A stretch of 64,000 nucleotides of DNA from Sipunculus nudus (taxonomy: Eukaryota > Annelida > Sipuncula > Golfingiida > Sipunculidae), in contig CM049313.1 in NCBI GenBank assembly GCA_026874595.1, positions 39,586,659 to 39,650,658 on the forward strand. Reading direction: 5' to 3'. The notes below the pieces were generated by a model. It was not told where the DNA came from, did not search any database, and worked only from the letters and a program-made list of their open reading frames with translations. Positions within the stretch are counted from its first letter, which is position 1; every line of letters begins with the position of its first letter. A program made the translations under genes and the position numbers. Below, piece by piece: positions 11,415-24,042 of the stretch.

Positions 11415-11471
<57 letters not shown>
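11098..11471. repeat. two (TA)n microsatellites flanking 245 bp
   Basis: Uninterrupted TA repeats at 11098-11151 and a longer, slightly imperfect tract at 11397-11471. The intervening sequence contains no gene I can see. Confidence 0.95.
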
Positions 11472-11472
<1 letters not shown>

Positions 11473-11935
11473 GCACTTATGGGGTTGATATTAGGAGGGG
11501 GTAGTCTTTTACAGTCCTGTACGGGAGAAAATACTAACTGTATTGAGAAATACTGGTACTCCTTATTTTTTGGGGGCCCACCCCCGGTTCGCCGTCTATG
11601 CCTAATTAAATCATAATTTAAGTATGATATATTATTGCCACACACTTTCAGCTAATAGCTAATACATTCTTACCTGCGTACAAAGATGTGAAAGTAGATA
11701 GGTATAAAAAGTCATCAAAATTGGTCCCTGGTGACTGAAAGTCATATAAAAGGTTAAGTTTCTCAATTACTGACGAATTGATTGGCCTGAACTCTGCGAT
11801 ACATGTCGGCCTTAGCCTATTAGGTGATATGACATTAATGGTGCCACCTTTAGCTGACAAATTCAACAGGCCTGTTGCAGTTCCAGCCATGCAGTTATAT
11901 GTTTTGCATATGATCTTAAAGGGGCCCAATCACCT

Positions 11936-12410
11936 ATAAAACAAGATAGCGAAAAAATAGCTTCTTCCCCTTTAAAATAAATTTGTACCCGCCAAAATAT
12001 TACCATTAAACCGTTTGCTTACTAATGTAAACGAGCGTTAAAAAAAGTGGACCGGGCGCGATCAAATGTGTCATCATAAACACAGCGTGTGCATCGCCTG
12101 GGCCTCAACATATGTCAATCAGGAGATGCCTGACTGACTTGGTCCAAAAAATGTAATACATGTCCCCGCTGGCTGAAACACCGCGTGTTGCGGCTCACAA
12201 TCGGACCTCCGGTCACGCGGCCTTGTTATGGTTAACAGACACACATGGACAATTTACAAACACGCAGAGCCATAACAAGGTGTTAAACAGCCGTATGCAA
12301 GGTACTGAAACTGTGTGCTTCGATAGATTTGCTGGAAAACGTTTGTATAAGGAAAAGCGAACTGACAGTGTGAAGGAATGGGCATAATATTGCTCCTGAT
12401 TATGTCCGTT
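11936..12410 (+). repeat. ~475-bp dispersed repeat, copy 1
   Basis: Matches 25105-25598 over its length, sharing landmarks such as GTCAATCAGGAGATGCC, GGTTAACAGACACAC and CATAATATTGCTCCTGATTATGTCC with scattered substitutions. A more diverged partial copy lies at 32975-33140. No coding capacity was found, so a non-autonomous mobile element is likely. Confidence 0.75.
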
Positions 12411-12496
12411 TAACTTTATAAGGTTCTCATTATTGATTCATAGCTTACGTCTGGTGGCTTAGAAATTAATACGTTCTTTTACCTATCAAACATTAT

Positions 12497-12665
12497 GTTG
12501 TTTAAGCAACACCCGTGAACAATCAAGAATCAAACACTACTTAATTTTGTATGGGCAGATGTGTTATATGATAATATAACGGGGTCTGAATACGTTCGAT
12601 TGATTATTATTATTATCTGTGTAGCGCAGTGCGACCTCTGGTGGGGATCGAGACTGATTGAATCA
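12497..12665 (+). repeat. dispersed repeat with partners at 13717-13761 and 14645-14765
   Basis: The first part (TAAGCAACACCCGTGAA ... AACACTACTTAATT, 12499-12546) recurs at 13718-13761. The second part (TATGATAATATAACGG ... TGCGACCTCTGGT, about 12567-12645) recurs at 14659-14740. The two halves are therefore adjacent here but separated by the 13762-14570 element in the other copy, which suggests that element inserted into a copy of this repeat. Confidence 0.65.
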
Positions 12666-13716
12666 TTGAACATGCGAGCTTGGACATTCATTTTCGTGAT
12701 AATATTTACGTCAAGCAATATAGACCTGCAACAGGTCGAGGATTTTTTTTCTTCATTTTTTTTATCACGTTTATTTATGTTCAGTGATCATTTTATAATT
12801 TATGTATTGGCTCTTTCTGTGGGGTGCAAATAGTTTACTTTCTTTCTCCAGGGGCCCCACTATCACTAAGGGGTAAGGACTACATGAGAATCCTCCTATA
12901 ATTGAGCACACACACGACACAAGTAGTGATTATTGTAAATTACTGGAACTGGCCATGGCAGCAACAGGGCAGCTGGACATAGCGTCAAAATAGTAACAGA
13001 ATAGGGGTTGCTTTTACTTGTGTATATTTATGTAAATCAGAAACAGACAAAATTATAAGGACCTACGCAGGTCTACAAGCAATAATGTAATGCAGTTTTG
13101 TCCCGTATTTTTTTACTTCGTTATAAGGTACCGCCACCTGACGGAAACTCCTAGAACTAATATAACTAATACGTGGATCATAACACTTACAGTTCCGGAC
13201 ACAGTTTCGTCGATTGAGGCACGGAATCACTTTTTATTTTACATATTTTAGTGGCAAAGATAATTACTGACGCTCTTGCAGGTGTACATCGTTATTTGCC
13301 TGGATGAGTGTTTTTTTCTGATGCAATAATGGTATCGCAAATTAAATTTCTCACATTTTTTTTTACCAACGTTTCAGAATATTTTTTTATGCAGATATTT
13401 TCATCCATACGTATTGGCCTAATTGCGTTTTGTATAGCTCGCGTGTTCAATATTTTGCTGTTCGACAGCACGAATAAACCGGGATAAACATTGTATTGTT
13501 TTTTTAATACATTTTTAACGAGTTCGCCTTGTATATACTTGCATATAGATATACACAACTCAGATTCAAAGACAAAGTTGGTAGAAAGAGCTGCGTAGTT
13601 ACTATAATTTTTAAAGGCATGCATTTAGGTCACAAATTTTCTTACTGACAAAATGTGTAGAACGATTCTATTGCTTTTGTTTGAAATATACAAATGCACA
13701 TTCTATTGTTTTTAAT
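12666..13716. other. intergenic, nothing recognised
   Basis: AT-rich sequence; the 110-codon minus-strand ORF at 13292-13624 has no recognisable domain and amino-acid use typical of random AT-rich DNA. Confidence 0.5.
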
Positions 13717-13761
13717 TTAAGCAACACCCGTGAAAAATCTAGAATCGAACACTACTTAATT

Positions 13762-14570
13762 GTATCCGCCAAAACAGAGTTTTGCGGATACTATATGTTT
13801 TCAGTTGCACGCTGCCGCCGCCGCCGCATAAGTTTCCGAAGAACTTCTCTGCAACCAATAGGCAGAATTTTTTAAAATTCGGAATTATGATCGGGTCACA
13901 TGTGACCTGCTGCGCCCTCATTTTTGGTTGACCTCTGACCTTTTCTCTCAGCCCAGCGTCCATTTGTGCGTCTGTTTCCACACATAAACCAACATATCTC
14001 GGGAACCGTTTGACCAATAAGGATTTTTTTTTCACAAAGTAGCCCTTGGATAACTTTATAACATACATAAAAATGGTGGCGCCACCTGCAACCATTTTTG
14101 TACAGTGTCCATCTGTACATCTGCCTTGGGATAAAATCACTCATATCTCTGCAGTGAATGGACTTATCCATCTGAAATTTTGCATGTGTATTCATCCTGG
14201 ATAGCTTTCTTGATTTTATAGCAGGTGGCGCCACCTATTCTCACGTTCGGGCTGCAGACATCCAGGCTTATATCTGAGGACTGATTTGACCTATCCTCCT
14301 GAAATGTTGCATCTGTATAGATCTCACATAGCTCTTAATTATACGCAAAACTGGTGGCGCCACCTGCAACCATTTTAGCACAGAGTCCGTCTGTTTATCT
14401 GCCGTGGGATAAAATCACTCATATCTCGGCAGTGGTTTGACTTATCTGCCTAAAATTTTGCTATTGTATACAACTTGGATAACTTTCTGGATTTTGTGGC
14501 AGGTTGCACCACTTCTTACACATTTCGGCTGCAGACGTCCATGCTAATATGCAACACACCTCTCTTGATT
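13762..14570 (+). mobile_element. pearl-like element with ~150-bp core units
   Basis: Begins with a hairpin (TATCCGC ... GCGGATACTAT) and a CCG-triplet run, as in the repeats at 1-412. It then carries alternating core units punctuated by the palindrome GGTGGCGCCACCTG near 14074, 14225 and 14356, with a decayed version near 14500. Units share the words AAAATCACTCATATCTC and GCAACCATTTT. The organisation (unique head, tandem ~150-bp cores) resembles bivalve pearl elements, which are non-autonomous. The family assignment is inference from architecture. Confidence 0.55.
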
Positions 14571-17500
14571 TCCCCTGCCACACAATCCATGTATGATCAT
14601 GCCTCACTTCACCCGTCCAACACTGGTTTCGGTGGATACACGTAGTCGCAAATGTGTAATATGATAATATAACGGAGTCTGAATAGGTTCGATTGACTTT
14701 AAACTTAAGTATCTGAGGGGTGCAGCGCGACCTCTGGTAGAGATCGAAACTGGAGAAGGTCGCTGGTGGCGCCTGTAATATTCTTTTGTTCTTATTTTGA
14801 AAAAAAAAACCAGACAGACATACTGCACTTATCACCGTTTATGGCTTGAAAAAGGAATGGATCGAACCACTTCACCACCAATGACCAACTGGACGGTATG
14901 ACCAACCGAACGGTCGTATGAACTCGCAGTCGGTCCTCAAACCAGTGTTGAAAACAAGTCATTTATAGGTTAAATTGCATATATATATCGCCGGTGGCGC
15001 AGGTTCGAACACCTATTTTGAATATGCCGGCCCATTCAGTTTGGGTTTTAAGCTTGAATTTATAATTGCAATTTGCGTAATAATATTGAGCGCATCTTAC
15101 GGTAACAACCCCTTCCTATGTGCATGGTGCGCCCGTCTTTGTGTCGCCCAAGTTATTTTGCTGCTCCGTTGCCTTTTCCGCATGTAAACACGCCACCTGT
15201 GTTTTGGTCACGCCATGAACCCATTGACGGGTCAATTAAAATTATTTCCGTGGATACACAGAGCTTGGCCAAGGTATAACCTCTATTATCTTCCTTGGAA
15301 GCAGATGTCGGCAGAAAATTTAAAACATAGTGTTCTCAGGTAAAGATATCAGATTCCTCACCTTGTTGCCGTATATGGCGCCTAGGTTTGTCTATGAGCT
15401 CGAATTACACAGGTTAATCCCAGTAAGATCCACACACTGGCTCGAAAAGAAACGCATTTTACCCTAGCGGTATATATACCATACCAGCAGAACTGACACC
15501 GCTGGTAGTGGTATCGGTATCCATACACTCCGATATCGAAACAAAAAAGTTAGAACTAACTTTTAAACTGGCAGCTTCTCACCTATTATTTCGATGATGT
15601 CAGCATAAAAAATTGCATTTAGTCTGTTTGATTGGTATATCCACAACAGTTTTACATAATAATTAGTTGGCTCAAATGTATTAATTTTTGTATATGTGGG
15701 TCATTATCCACATGAGTACTCAGAAACAGCCTGTCGTCTGTTCAAACATGGCTGCTTGATTTACATCTGCTACCACTGCTACTAGGGGGCGCCTTTGTGC
15801 TATACAAATTAGGCTCTTACTCTTCCCCTAGACTTTCAAACTTGAGACTTGGGATGGTTATTTTTTTTATTCCGGGTATATCCTAAAGGTTGTTTAGTTC
15901 ATGTTTAAATTTAAAGTTTTCATACTATGTAGGATTCCCAGAACAAAAAAATTACCATCCCAAGTGTATGGCTTCCGGCTCTTTCTCCTCCATTTACACG
16001 AGAGACTGCATTGGCGACATTCCGTATTTCATGATGCCCTTCACTCCTGGCTCCCTTTGTCCAGCTTAGTTGGGTTCCCCTCAGTTGCACATTTTTGGCT
16101 GTAACTACTGTTGATTTAATTTTATATTATGAACATATATGAATTTAAGCTTTTAAAGTCTAAATTATGAAAGCAATTGATAAAATAGCTTTTATTTAAG
16201 TATTAGAAGACCATGTCATGAAAATAACTGCTGTTAACATCAGTCATAGCCTATGCTATATATTGGTGGCTGTTTATGTAACAATTAACAAGCCGAATAA
16301 AGAAGATGGATATAATGGTTCAAGTGTTTAATTCAAATTTTGTTCAGACTGTTGAAAATTTTAAAATAAAAAAAATCAGGATTTAAATCCCAAGCTCTAC
16401 ATCTTGCAAATTTGTAATTTTTAAAATATTCAAATATGATTAAATATTTGGATTCATATAAATGCTCAATGACATGTTTGAATATATAATGTGTAATTAT
16501 TTTGTAGGATTTCATTCTTATATCCTTAAGTTGGCTAGACCTTGCTATGAATAACACTGGTACACTCAATCAGGAATATTGGGCTACTTTTCATGGGATT
16601 TAGCTCACATGACTATATATTTAACTATTAAGGACTATTATATATACACATTTTTGTTTATATTACTATTCTTTTCCTTATTGCATCATTAAATGGTTTC
16701 AGGCCACAAGTTTCATATATTACACAGTGCAGATGTAACGTATACCTAATTGGCTTGTTTAAACTTAAGGTAGCAGGACTGGTGAATATCCTTAATTTTT
16801 TTTTTTTTTATAAAAGGTATACGTAATATTGGATACTAGGCGGATCTAATGCAGCTAAGCACATTTTGGGTCGCCGGTTGCATTTTGTGGAAAAGGGTAA
16901 TTTCTATTCAGTAAACACCATGATGTGTTGACAGGGTGTTTGTAAACTAACTCCAGCCCTGCCACAGGCCTGTCAATCACTCTGCCCCCAGCCCTCACCT
17001 GGGTCATTCAGCCAATCGCGAGGTGCAAGAGTTAAATTAATGCATGGGCCAAGTACCTCCGTGCAGGAGGTGGCAAGTACTGACGGTCGACGTTTGTTTG
17101 CCAAATCTAATTAGCTGAGCATACAACTGAAAAGCGTTGGAGAGCAACCCTAACTCTAGCTAATTAGTGTGCAAACAAACCCGTCCTTGTTAATGATCTG
17201 TTAGTGTCATTGGCCTTTCTGTCTTTTGTCGGGTATGTTACGCCGAAACACAAATTTTCACTTGACATCATGTTATTTCTGCTATATCCAGAGCCCATCG
17301 ACAGATACGTAAAATTACTTTACAAAAAGCTGCTTCATATCCCAACCATAACGTCTATGATATTCATACTGTCAACACCGCAACAAATAAATATTACGCC
17401 AATACCAAACGAAACTACGAGGGGCCGACGACGCAAATCCCGAATGCCACTTAAAAACAGCAGCAGTTGAATGATTTCAAAAAGTCTCAGCGGGCCGAAC

Positions 17501-19241
17501 CTATTTCCATGATCAAACTGCTCATTTGAAAATGGAAAATTTTATTTCTTTATATGCTTATATGCTTCAGCTCATGTCCATTATTCTATCATTTACAGGG
17601 TTTTCGTAAGTTCCCATGCAGTGGATATATTTACATGTATATTACAGTCACTTAGTTGCAATACTGAAACTTTCACAAATACATGTATGGGATCTGAGAA
17701 GCTCTCAGAATCTTCAGAAATTCTCAGAATCAAGTTGTATGAAACGGTCATAGAAACGTGTGATTAATTCTCAGCTGAGGCAACATTTCATTTATCTTCT
17801 TCATTTTACGATGGCTTTAAAAATTCCCGTCTAGGCACCACCAAGGGTTAAAACAATAGGCCTACCCTCTCAGTCGATGAACAGATGCTCTGCCCAAGGT
17901 GTCATTTGGGAACCTTTTTAGAATTTACCTGCTAATTAATTTTATAGAAATGAAACTACCAATAACATAACGGACAGGTTTTACATATAAACATGCACTA
18001 TATATCACCCAAGGCTGAGAACACATTATCATATTCGACATTTTAGAGGTTCGTAGCCTGTGCTTCCTTACTTTCAATATGGATTTCTTGTTTAACAGCT
18101 TCATATTGTATCCTTAGATGCACGTGCTTCTCAAACAGTTATTTTAATATGATACTTGTATCTGACTAGTACTGAAAGAATTTCAGGCCTGAAACGTAAA
18201 TTCATCAACTCGTTTTACATATTCGAATTTTAATATTCAGACAATACCTTATTCATGACTTGTTTAAGGACTTTTTTTGATAATATGTACCAACATTTCA
18301 CAACAACTTTATCTGCCCACAGGTAAACGTCAGGCAACAGTTATAGTAAAAAAAAAGCTCAAGTAAAGGTAAGGATCTTGATAATAGAAATCCTTATACT
18401 ATTTGCCGTCTTTGCAGGCGGATGGTTTCATTTGTTCTCTGCCGTCATGGTCCCATGGCAGCCTAGCTTTCTCCACAGACAGTTGTATTTCGGATAAAAA
18501 TTATTTTCTGTTTAATGAGAAGTCTTTATATCGCAATGCTGTGATCAATTTCCAAAAATTTAATATATGTGAAAAGTCATTTAACAATCTAAAGATGGAA
18601 TATGACATTATCGCGAAATTCCGTCTTCAACCATTTAGATTCCTCAGGTTTCAACGCGGACTGGAGATGCCTTCAATTGTCTTCTGTCTTCTTTGTACTC
18701 CCAAAGTGTGTGTGTGTGGGGGGGGGGGGGGGCATAAATTTCCTGGATCAACGCTTGCAGTCTCATAGGTATCAGCAGTATCACTCAACTAAAAAATCTT
18801 GATTGTGCTGTTTTTATAATCAAAGAATGGCACACTTTTGTTCATCCTGTTTTCAGGTCTCTCCAAGTATCGGACTTTTTTCAGTCATCCCTCCTGCAGA
18901 TTCTGTGTCACGGTGTCTCTCTGTTAACTCCATCTCATTTACTTTATGACCTGAATTCATTTCTTTTCTTAAAGCACTGTCTACCTGCCCGTCACCTGAA
19001 AAGTAAACGCACTCTACAGTTTTGGCTCTCTATTTGTCTATTTCATAAAATGGACATTTTTATCAACCAGCTCATGAAATTGGCAGAACGATGTAACAGT
19101 TTTAAAATATTATAAATAGAAAAGAACTTTACAGTAATACAATTAGTGATTGAACCAATCAAGGCTTACCTCGATTGCACTTACCTCCTATTAACTGCTT
19201 ATTCAGCATTAAGTTGTAATTTATCTGACTTATGTTGTAAT
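14571..19241. other. intergenic, mostly unannotated
   Basis: Contains the repeat partner at 14645-14765 and a poly-G tract near 18719-18732. A small perfect stem ACCTCC/GGAGGT with a 5-nt loop lies at about 17055-17071. No credible coding exon, tRNA or rRNA was found. Confidence 0.5.
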
Positions 19242-19247
19242 TTTATT
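19242..19247 (-). terminator. AATAAA poly(A) signal of the MFSD6-like gene
   Basis: Reads AATAAA on the minus strand 16 nt beyond the stop codon at 19264-19266. It supports 19264-19562 as the terminal exon but would give a very short 3' UTR, so a more distal site may also be used. Confidence 0.4.
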
Positions 19248-19263
19248 TATTATTATATTTATA

Positions 19264-19562
19264 TTATATGCGTGTGTGCAAGGAGAAAAGATACAACGTA
19301 GCTTTATCGTGAAATAAAGATGTCATATTTTCAACAATCATTGTAATTAATGCAAGAAAAATATAAATGTATTCAAAAGTAGTGTCTGGAGCTTTACCCG
19401 ACTGCATGGCGTCCCCTGTTTTACCACTTCTTTTGTGATATTCATTAAGCAGCAAGCTCAAGAGAACTGCCGTGACCGGAAGTAAACAGCAGCTCCGGAA
19501 CATCCATCGTAGTCCTATCAGCTCCGCTACAAACCCACTAAGGAGGCTCCCGAGGCCTCTAC
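19264..19562 (-). CDS. MFSD6-like exon 3 (terminal)
   Basis: Acceptor TTTTGTGTGTCAG, then GRGLGSLLSGFVAELIGLRW, completing the Gly codon split at the exon 2 donor and continuing the conserved GIG-RGLGSL motif. The stop is at 19264-19266. The segment after NEYHKRSGK could instead be intron if the internal CGG|GTAAAG is used as a donor. Confidence 0.8.
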
Positions 19563-22298
19563 CTGACACACAAAAAAGTTGTCCTATAGAATAGGGATTA
19601 ATTGAAAAAATGACATTTTTAGTGAAATAATTAAATAATACCCAATCTGCTCCCATTTCTCTGTCCTCCTGGCGAATTTAATTTGAGACCAAACTGCTTA
19701 TTAGACGAAACGAAATATTTACACTAACTTTAATCATTTGATTAACTATATATTACTATCTTTTAGAACACCAACAAGTAGTTTTCCTAATATTGCTTAT
19801 GCGCTTTGCAAACATTAACATTTTATGCTGTATTTCCAAAGATATATGTCGTATAATTAATTTGTACCCAGCCAGTTGAGCCGAATACGGTAAACACCGG
19901 AAACAAGGGAGTTTGTGGATCAAGGGCAGGGGCGGATCCAGGTCTGGAAAGGGGGGGGGGGGGGGGGGAATAGGCCGCAAAATTTTGCCCCTAAAAACGT
20001 TGTTCCTGATTAAATTATTCCCGGAGCCACCATCAATATTTGAGTTCGGTTATCCAGGTTTCAGATTTTCAAGCCAAAACCCATTGCAAATCTTATTAGT
20101 AGTATATGCCGCTTTATTAATTTTTTCCAAATAATTTTCGTGATAAATCATAATAATGTCCCAATATTTTACATGACACTTCACTTTCTCATAATAGATT
20201 GATCCCTATATGCTCTGTTTATAAAATGTTTACCTTTCTCGGATGTGCAGTTTCATAACTTGCCTGTCGAAAAGTGTATAAGTTCGAAACTCTCGAAAGA
20301 GCTCTTACCTAACCATTTTTACAAATAACTCTTTCACGCTTTAACCGTGTTGCTCTTAAGGGTATTATATTCATTTCAAACACCCTCCTCAGACGGGCTA
20401 TAACGTGAACACGAACCTGTTTCAAGACGTGTTGATTCAATATCAAAGGGCGCCTAACCTTATCCCAGAATGCATCTCTTACCTATCCCAAAATGCGCTG
20501 CTCCTAAAAGTCCTTGAACGGTGCCATGCATGCCCTTTGGAGTGATTTCGCTTGCAAAATTACTGGTCGCTGGGTACATTAGTCCAAATGTTAATCCGTG
20601 GAGCGGCTCAATGGTTAAAACATACCAAGGGTTGTACAGGAAGGAGTATCCAGTAACGCGAACCATGTACGTGATGGCTACTATAAACAGACAGTTTATG
20701 TAGCCTATTTTCTCAATCATTTTACCAGATATTGCCAAAATAGGCGTCTCTAGCACGCAGCTAGCAAAAAGTGTTATACCAAGCAAAATTTGAGGTGCGC
20801 CCAAATCCTGCAGGAACCAGAATAAAAAAACTTCCACCACTCCAGTCACCATCCCGAATAATATCGCTATCAGTAACAGCAGAAGCACGTCTATCTGGCG
20901 GAGGAGAATCCCTGTATTTTTAAATAAATTTTCACATTTCACCTCGGAGTCATCTTTATAAAATAATATAGAAATAGCAGCAAAGAGATACATAATTGGG
21001 GTGGCTATGAATAAATAGATAAAATTAATTTCACCATTTTTCTTGCTGAGCACCTGCATGAAAACACCGGTCGCAAAACAAGCAGTGGCATAACCGATGG
21101 CACCCCACATACGGGAAAACCCCCAGGCTCCCCGGTTTTCCCCTAGAAAGCTGTAGGCAACAGCGTCAATCAGTGACAACAGAGGGTCATAGAAGAAAAA
21201 AGCCAACACCAACAGAACAAAGATAACCCAAAACGTAACACCATATCTCTCAGGCTCCGGACAGCGGACAGCGCAGTTATTTGTCCAGTGGTACTGGGGC
21301 TTCTTTCCTACCGCTGTCCCGTTAATGAAATGGTACCTCCTGCAGCCACCGGGGGTCCTCGAGTCATTTACATAGAGGAATTCAGTTATCTTATAGGATT
21401 CTGTTATGCTTTCTGCTCCTCTGTCATTGCGTAATTTAGATACGTGGTTCAGATTTGATATAACTGAGAACTCATTCAATGGTCTGATTGGTCTTCCTAC
21501 CTTTGAGACAGTTTCATTTTGAGCAAAATCGTATGTGTCGTTCATATACACTTTTTGGAGCATTTTGTTATGTACAAAATTGCAGCTGAAAACACACCTA
21601 TCCGCAAAATAATCTCGATGTGTTGAGAGGTCTCTGTGACAAATCTTCCCATTTCTTTTTGTTTTCTCACAAATCTGCAAATATAAGTCACCACTTTCAT
21701 ACGAAAAGTTTCCACCAACAGTAGAGAGCTCTACAAGCCTTGTTTTTTCTGCCTTTGGTACGAAGTAACAAACGCCACAAAATAAGCCGGTCATCACACA
21801 GCAAAGGGTAAGCATGAATTTGTGTTTCTGAAGTTTGTCCGTTATCAATCCAAAAAGAGGCCGAATCGATGCACCAATGACATGCCTAGCACCGAATATG
21901 ATCCCGGTCTCTGATTCGCTGAGCCCCAGGTACCTTAAGTAAATGTTCATAAAAGGGGCGAAACTTGCAATACCTGAAATATAACCGGATCAACAAACAA
22001 AAGTTATAATTAAGAGAAAGAATATAAAATAGATATGTTAACAATAACTATTTGTTTGTTTAGGGATAAATGGTTAAGTAATAGTTCATTCATTTAAAAT
22101 GTACTATTGTACAAAGAATACTTATCATATGCATACAGTATATGAAAAGTTTGTCATAAACCGATGACTACTAATACGAGAATACCATGTCCACGGACAA
22201 TAAGGAATAACATTGTAGGCATTGGCAGTGGTTAGGTATCCAGTAAATAATATATGGTATAATCACGTGGATTTGAATGTTCTTGATTCATGTATCTT

Positions 22299-22339
<41 letters not shown>

Positions 22340-23455
22340 AGCAGAAATATGACTCTATGGGACACTGTTGATTAAATTTCTATTAATCATATGTATAAAG
22401 ACTTGGCGAATTTAAATCGGGGTCGTATTACAAGAGAATTAAGCTTTGGCAGAAGTAGAAAAGTAAAATTCTACCTGTAAACTAGGGTCAGTGACCTGAT
22501 GACCAAGTTCCTAGTTGGTTCATGACTTTCTAGACAGTTTAAAGGAAATCACACGTTTGACGTTTAACGGTTGTAACTGTCACGTCAGTAATGTTTGCAC
22601 ACATGTGCACTCTTCCGGTTAATTTGTAACAGAGTACTAATGCGTGTATTCACACGGTGGCTGAATATGTAGCGCCCCTATAGGCTGACATTATACATGA
22701 AGTTAATTAGTCAGAGAGTGACCTAAAATAAAAACTTCAGAAAATTTCGTGATAATGTGATTGTCTTCTGTTTGTGCCTTTACAGTAAAACGTGTCCTAG
22801 TACGACTCCTGACATATTGAGGTTTCTGGTTAAAGAAGGTTCTTATGGTTTAATGGACTGACGAAACTCGTCCTGCTGTAACAGCAGGGCCTCTGTGAGT
22901 TGTGACTCTACCACATGCAGATGAAAGCATGTATATCAGGGATAAACGGCGTTACCTAATTTTGTGTCACCCAGAATAGATGGCCGATGCCAATACGTCG
23001 CTCGTAAGCTAGCCAGTTTGTGTTGAAAAAGAGATACAACAGGTGACAATTTATTCTAAAAGGATTTCAGTGTAAACAGAGGACTGTTTTATAAAGATTA
23101 TTTTGATTGTGAACACAAATGGACTGTTACAGGTGCTCGCATCTGACGGAAACAGTTGGATCTCTGTTAAACCTATTATCCACTCGTCATCAAATTTTTG
23201 GAGAGAATTACGTCGCCAAAATGCCATGGTTGTCAGCTTAGCGTCAAGACCCATAGGTCATTTGTTACAATTATTAATGGTGTGACTTCGTGTAAGTTTT
23301 AAGCAGTTTTACTCTACAGTTCAAACATGACACTAGGAAATACGGGCCATTGGTAATCAGATTAATCATTTACAGGAATACAAACCTGATAATACAAAGA
23401 AGTACGAGGCCTTGATCGGCAGCATCACCTCGTTTACTTGGCATCGGCCCTTCAT
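19264..23455 (-). CDS. MFSD6-like major facilitator superfamily protein
   Basis: Predicted ~619-residue multipass membrane protein of the MFS_1_like/MFSD6 family; the substrate is unknown. CDS is complement(join(19264..19562, 20483..21973, 23386..23455)), both introns phase 1 within Gly codons. The N-terminus MKGRCQVNEVMLPIKASYFF runs into helix 1. TM2 is about 47-67 and TM3 about 76-95. Residues 96-266 form a long Cys-rich loop with five N-glycosylation sequons (NFS, NDT, NET, NDS, NGT). Then come the remaining helices, with family-typical FLFWFLQDLGAPQILLG, EPLHGLTFGLMYPA and GMHGTVQGLLGAAHFGIG, continuing across the intron as RGLGSLLSGFVAELIG and a last helix near RWMFRSCCLLP. The first exon was found from the frame, the GT donor and the conserved helix 1. 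The ~48-residue tail after the last helix is less certain. Confidence 0.88.
19563..20482 (-). other. MFSD6-like intron 2
   Basis: 920-bp GT-AG intron. Contains a poly-G tract (19951-19968) just after the sequence CAGGGGCGGATCCAGG, which resembles hAT-type terminal repeats in other animals. No matching opposite end was seen. Confidence 0.6.
20483..21973 (-). CDS. MFSD6-like exon 2
   Basis: 1,491 nt encoding about 496 residues without interruption, from IASFAPFMNIYLRYLG to LLGAAHFGIG. Acceptor GGTTATATTTCAG, donor ATAG|GTAAGAG. Contains TM1 (second half) to about TM11 and the glycosylated loop. The first Met of this exon is not the start, because coding continues upstream to the acceptor. Confidence 0.93.
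21974..23385 (-). other. MFSD6-like intron 1
   Basis: 1.4-kb intron with an (ATT)n tract near 22300-22340. Nothing else recognised. Its donor is the slightly weak GTTTGT. Confidence 0.6.
23386..23455 (-). CDS. MFSD6-like exon 1 (start codon)
   Basis: 70 nt, ATG at 23453-23455, encoding 23 residues plus one base of Gly. LPIKASYFFVLSG joins IASFAPFMNIYLRYLGL to form a typical first helix. Upstream on the minus strand there is no longer in-frame extension with an acceptor that I favour. Confidence 0.82.
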
Positions 23456-23711
23456 TTTCGTCGTGTTGACCAGGCAATCTAGAAAACTGAAATATATAAT
23501 ACTCTATGAAAGGTTGAACGAAGGTTATTGATAATACACTTACATAATGTGTAAGATCACCAATTTGTCTACACGTGGCTCGAAACCTCTATTTAATTGA
23601 ACGGAGTGAAGGCTATTATGCTTCATGCGCTCAGGCGTATCGTTACGGGTGCACCTTGATCATCCAGGTGTCAATTCCACGTTGTCACAGCGCCACACAA
23701 CTATTATCTCA

Positions 23712-24042
23712 AACTCTATAGCGATCACTCTTCGTCCATCGTCTGTCCGTCCGTCCGTCCGTCCCGCTGTTAACGAGGCACAAATCGTAACCGCTAGACT
23801 AAGAAACTTCTAAATGGATACCCATATAAGTCCTTAAAGGTTCTCCTTGGAATCCTGGATTTATGTCACTGCGATCTATATTCTCCGAGCTATGGGGCTC
23901 GAATGTACCCCCCAGAATATAGAAAATTGATACAAAAGCCCAAGTATCTGAATAACTAATGCATTGATTGCCATAATTCTTTGCATGCATATTGGTCATG
24001 GAGTGTTCCGTCAGTTTCTACAGACTGGTGGCGCCACCTGTA
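23712..24042 (+). mobile_element. pearl-like core segment with (GTCC)n, 5'-truncated
   Basis: Starts inside the head (CTATAGCGATCAC), then (GTCC)n at 23745-23764. A core unit follows with GCACAAATCGTAACCGCTAG, a GAGCTATGGGGCT block and a CAAGTATCTGAA block, ending at GGTGGCGCCACCTG (about 24028-24041). It is closely related to the units at 45083-46120. It lies just upstream of the MFSD6-like gene. Confidence 0.65.

Noticed and set aside
11098-11471. YIYIYI-rich ORFs
   Set aside because: Translation of TA microsatellites.
14997-15030. GGTTCGAACACC, tRNA B-box-like sequence
   Set aside because: No A box, no acceptor stem and no cloverleaf around it.
19926-19968. hAT-like terminal motif CAGGGGCGGATCCAGG before poly-G
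   Set aside because: No matching opposite terminus or 8-bp duplication found, so no element is called.
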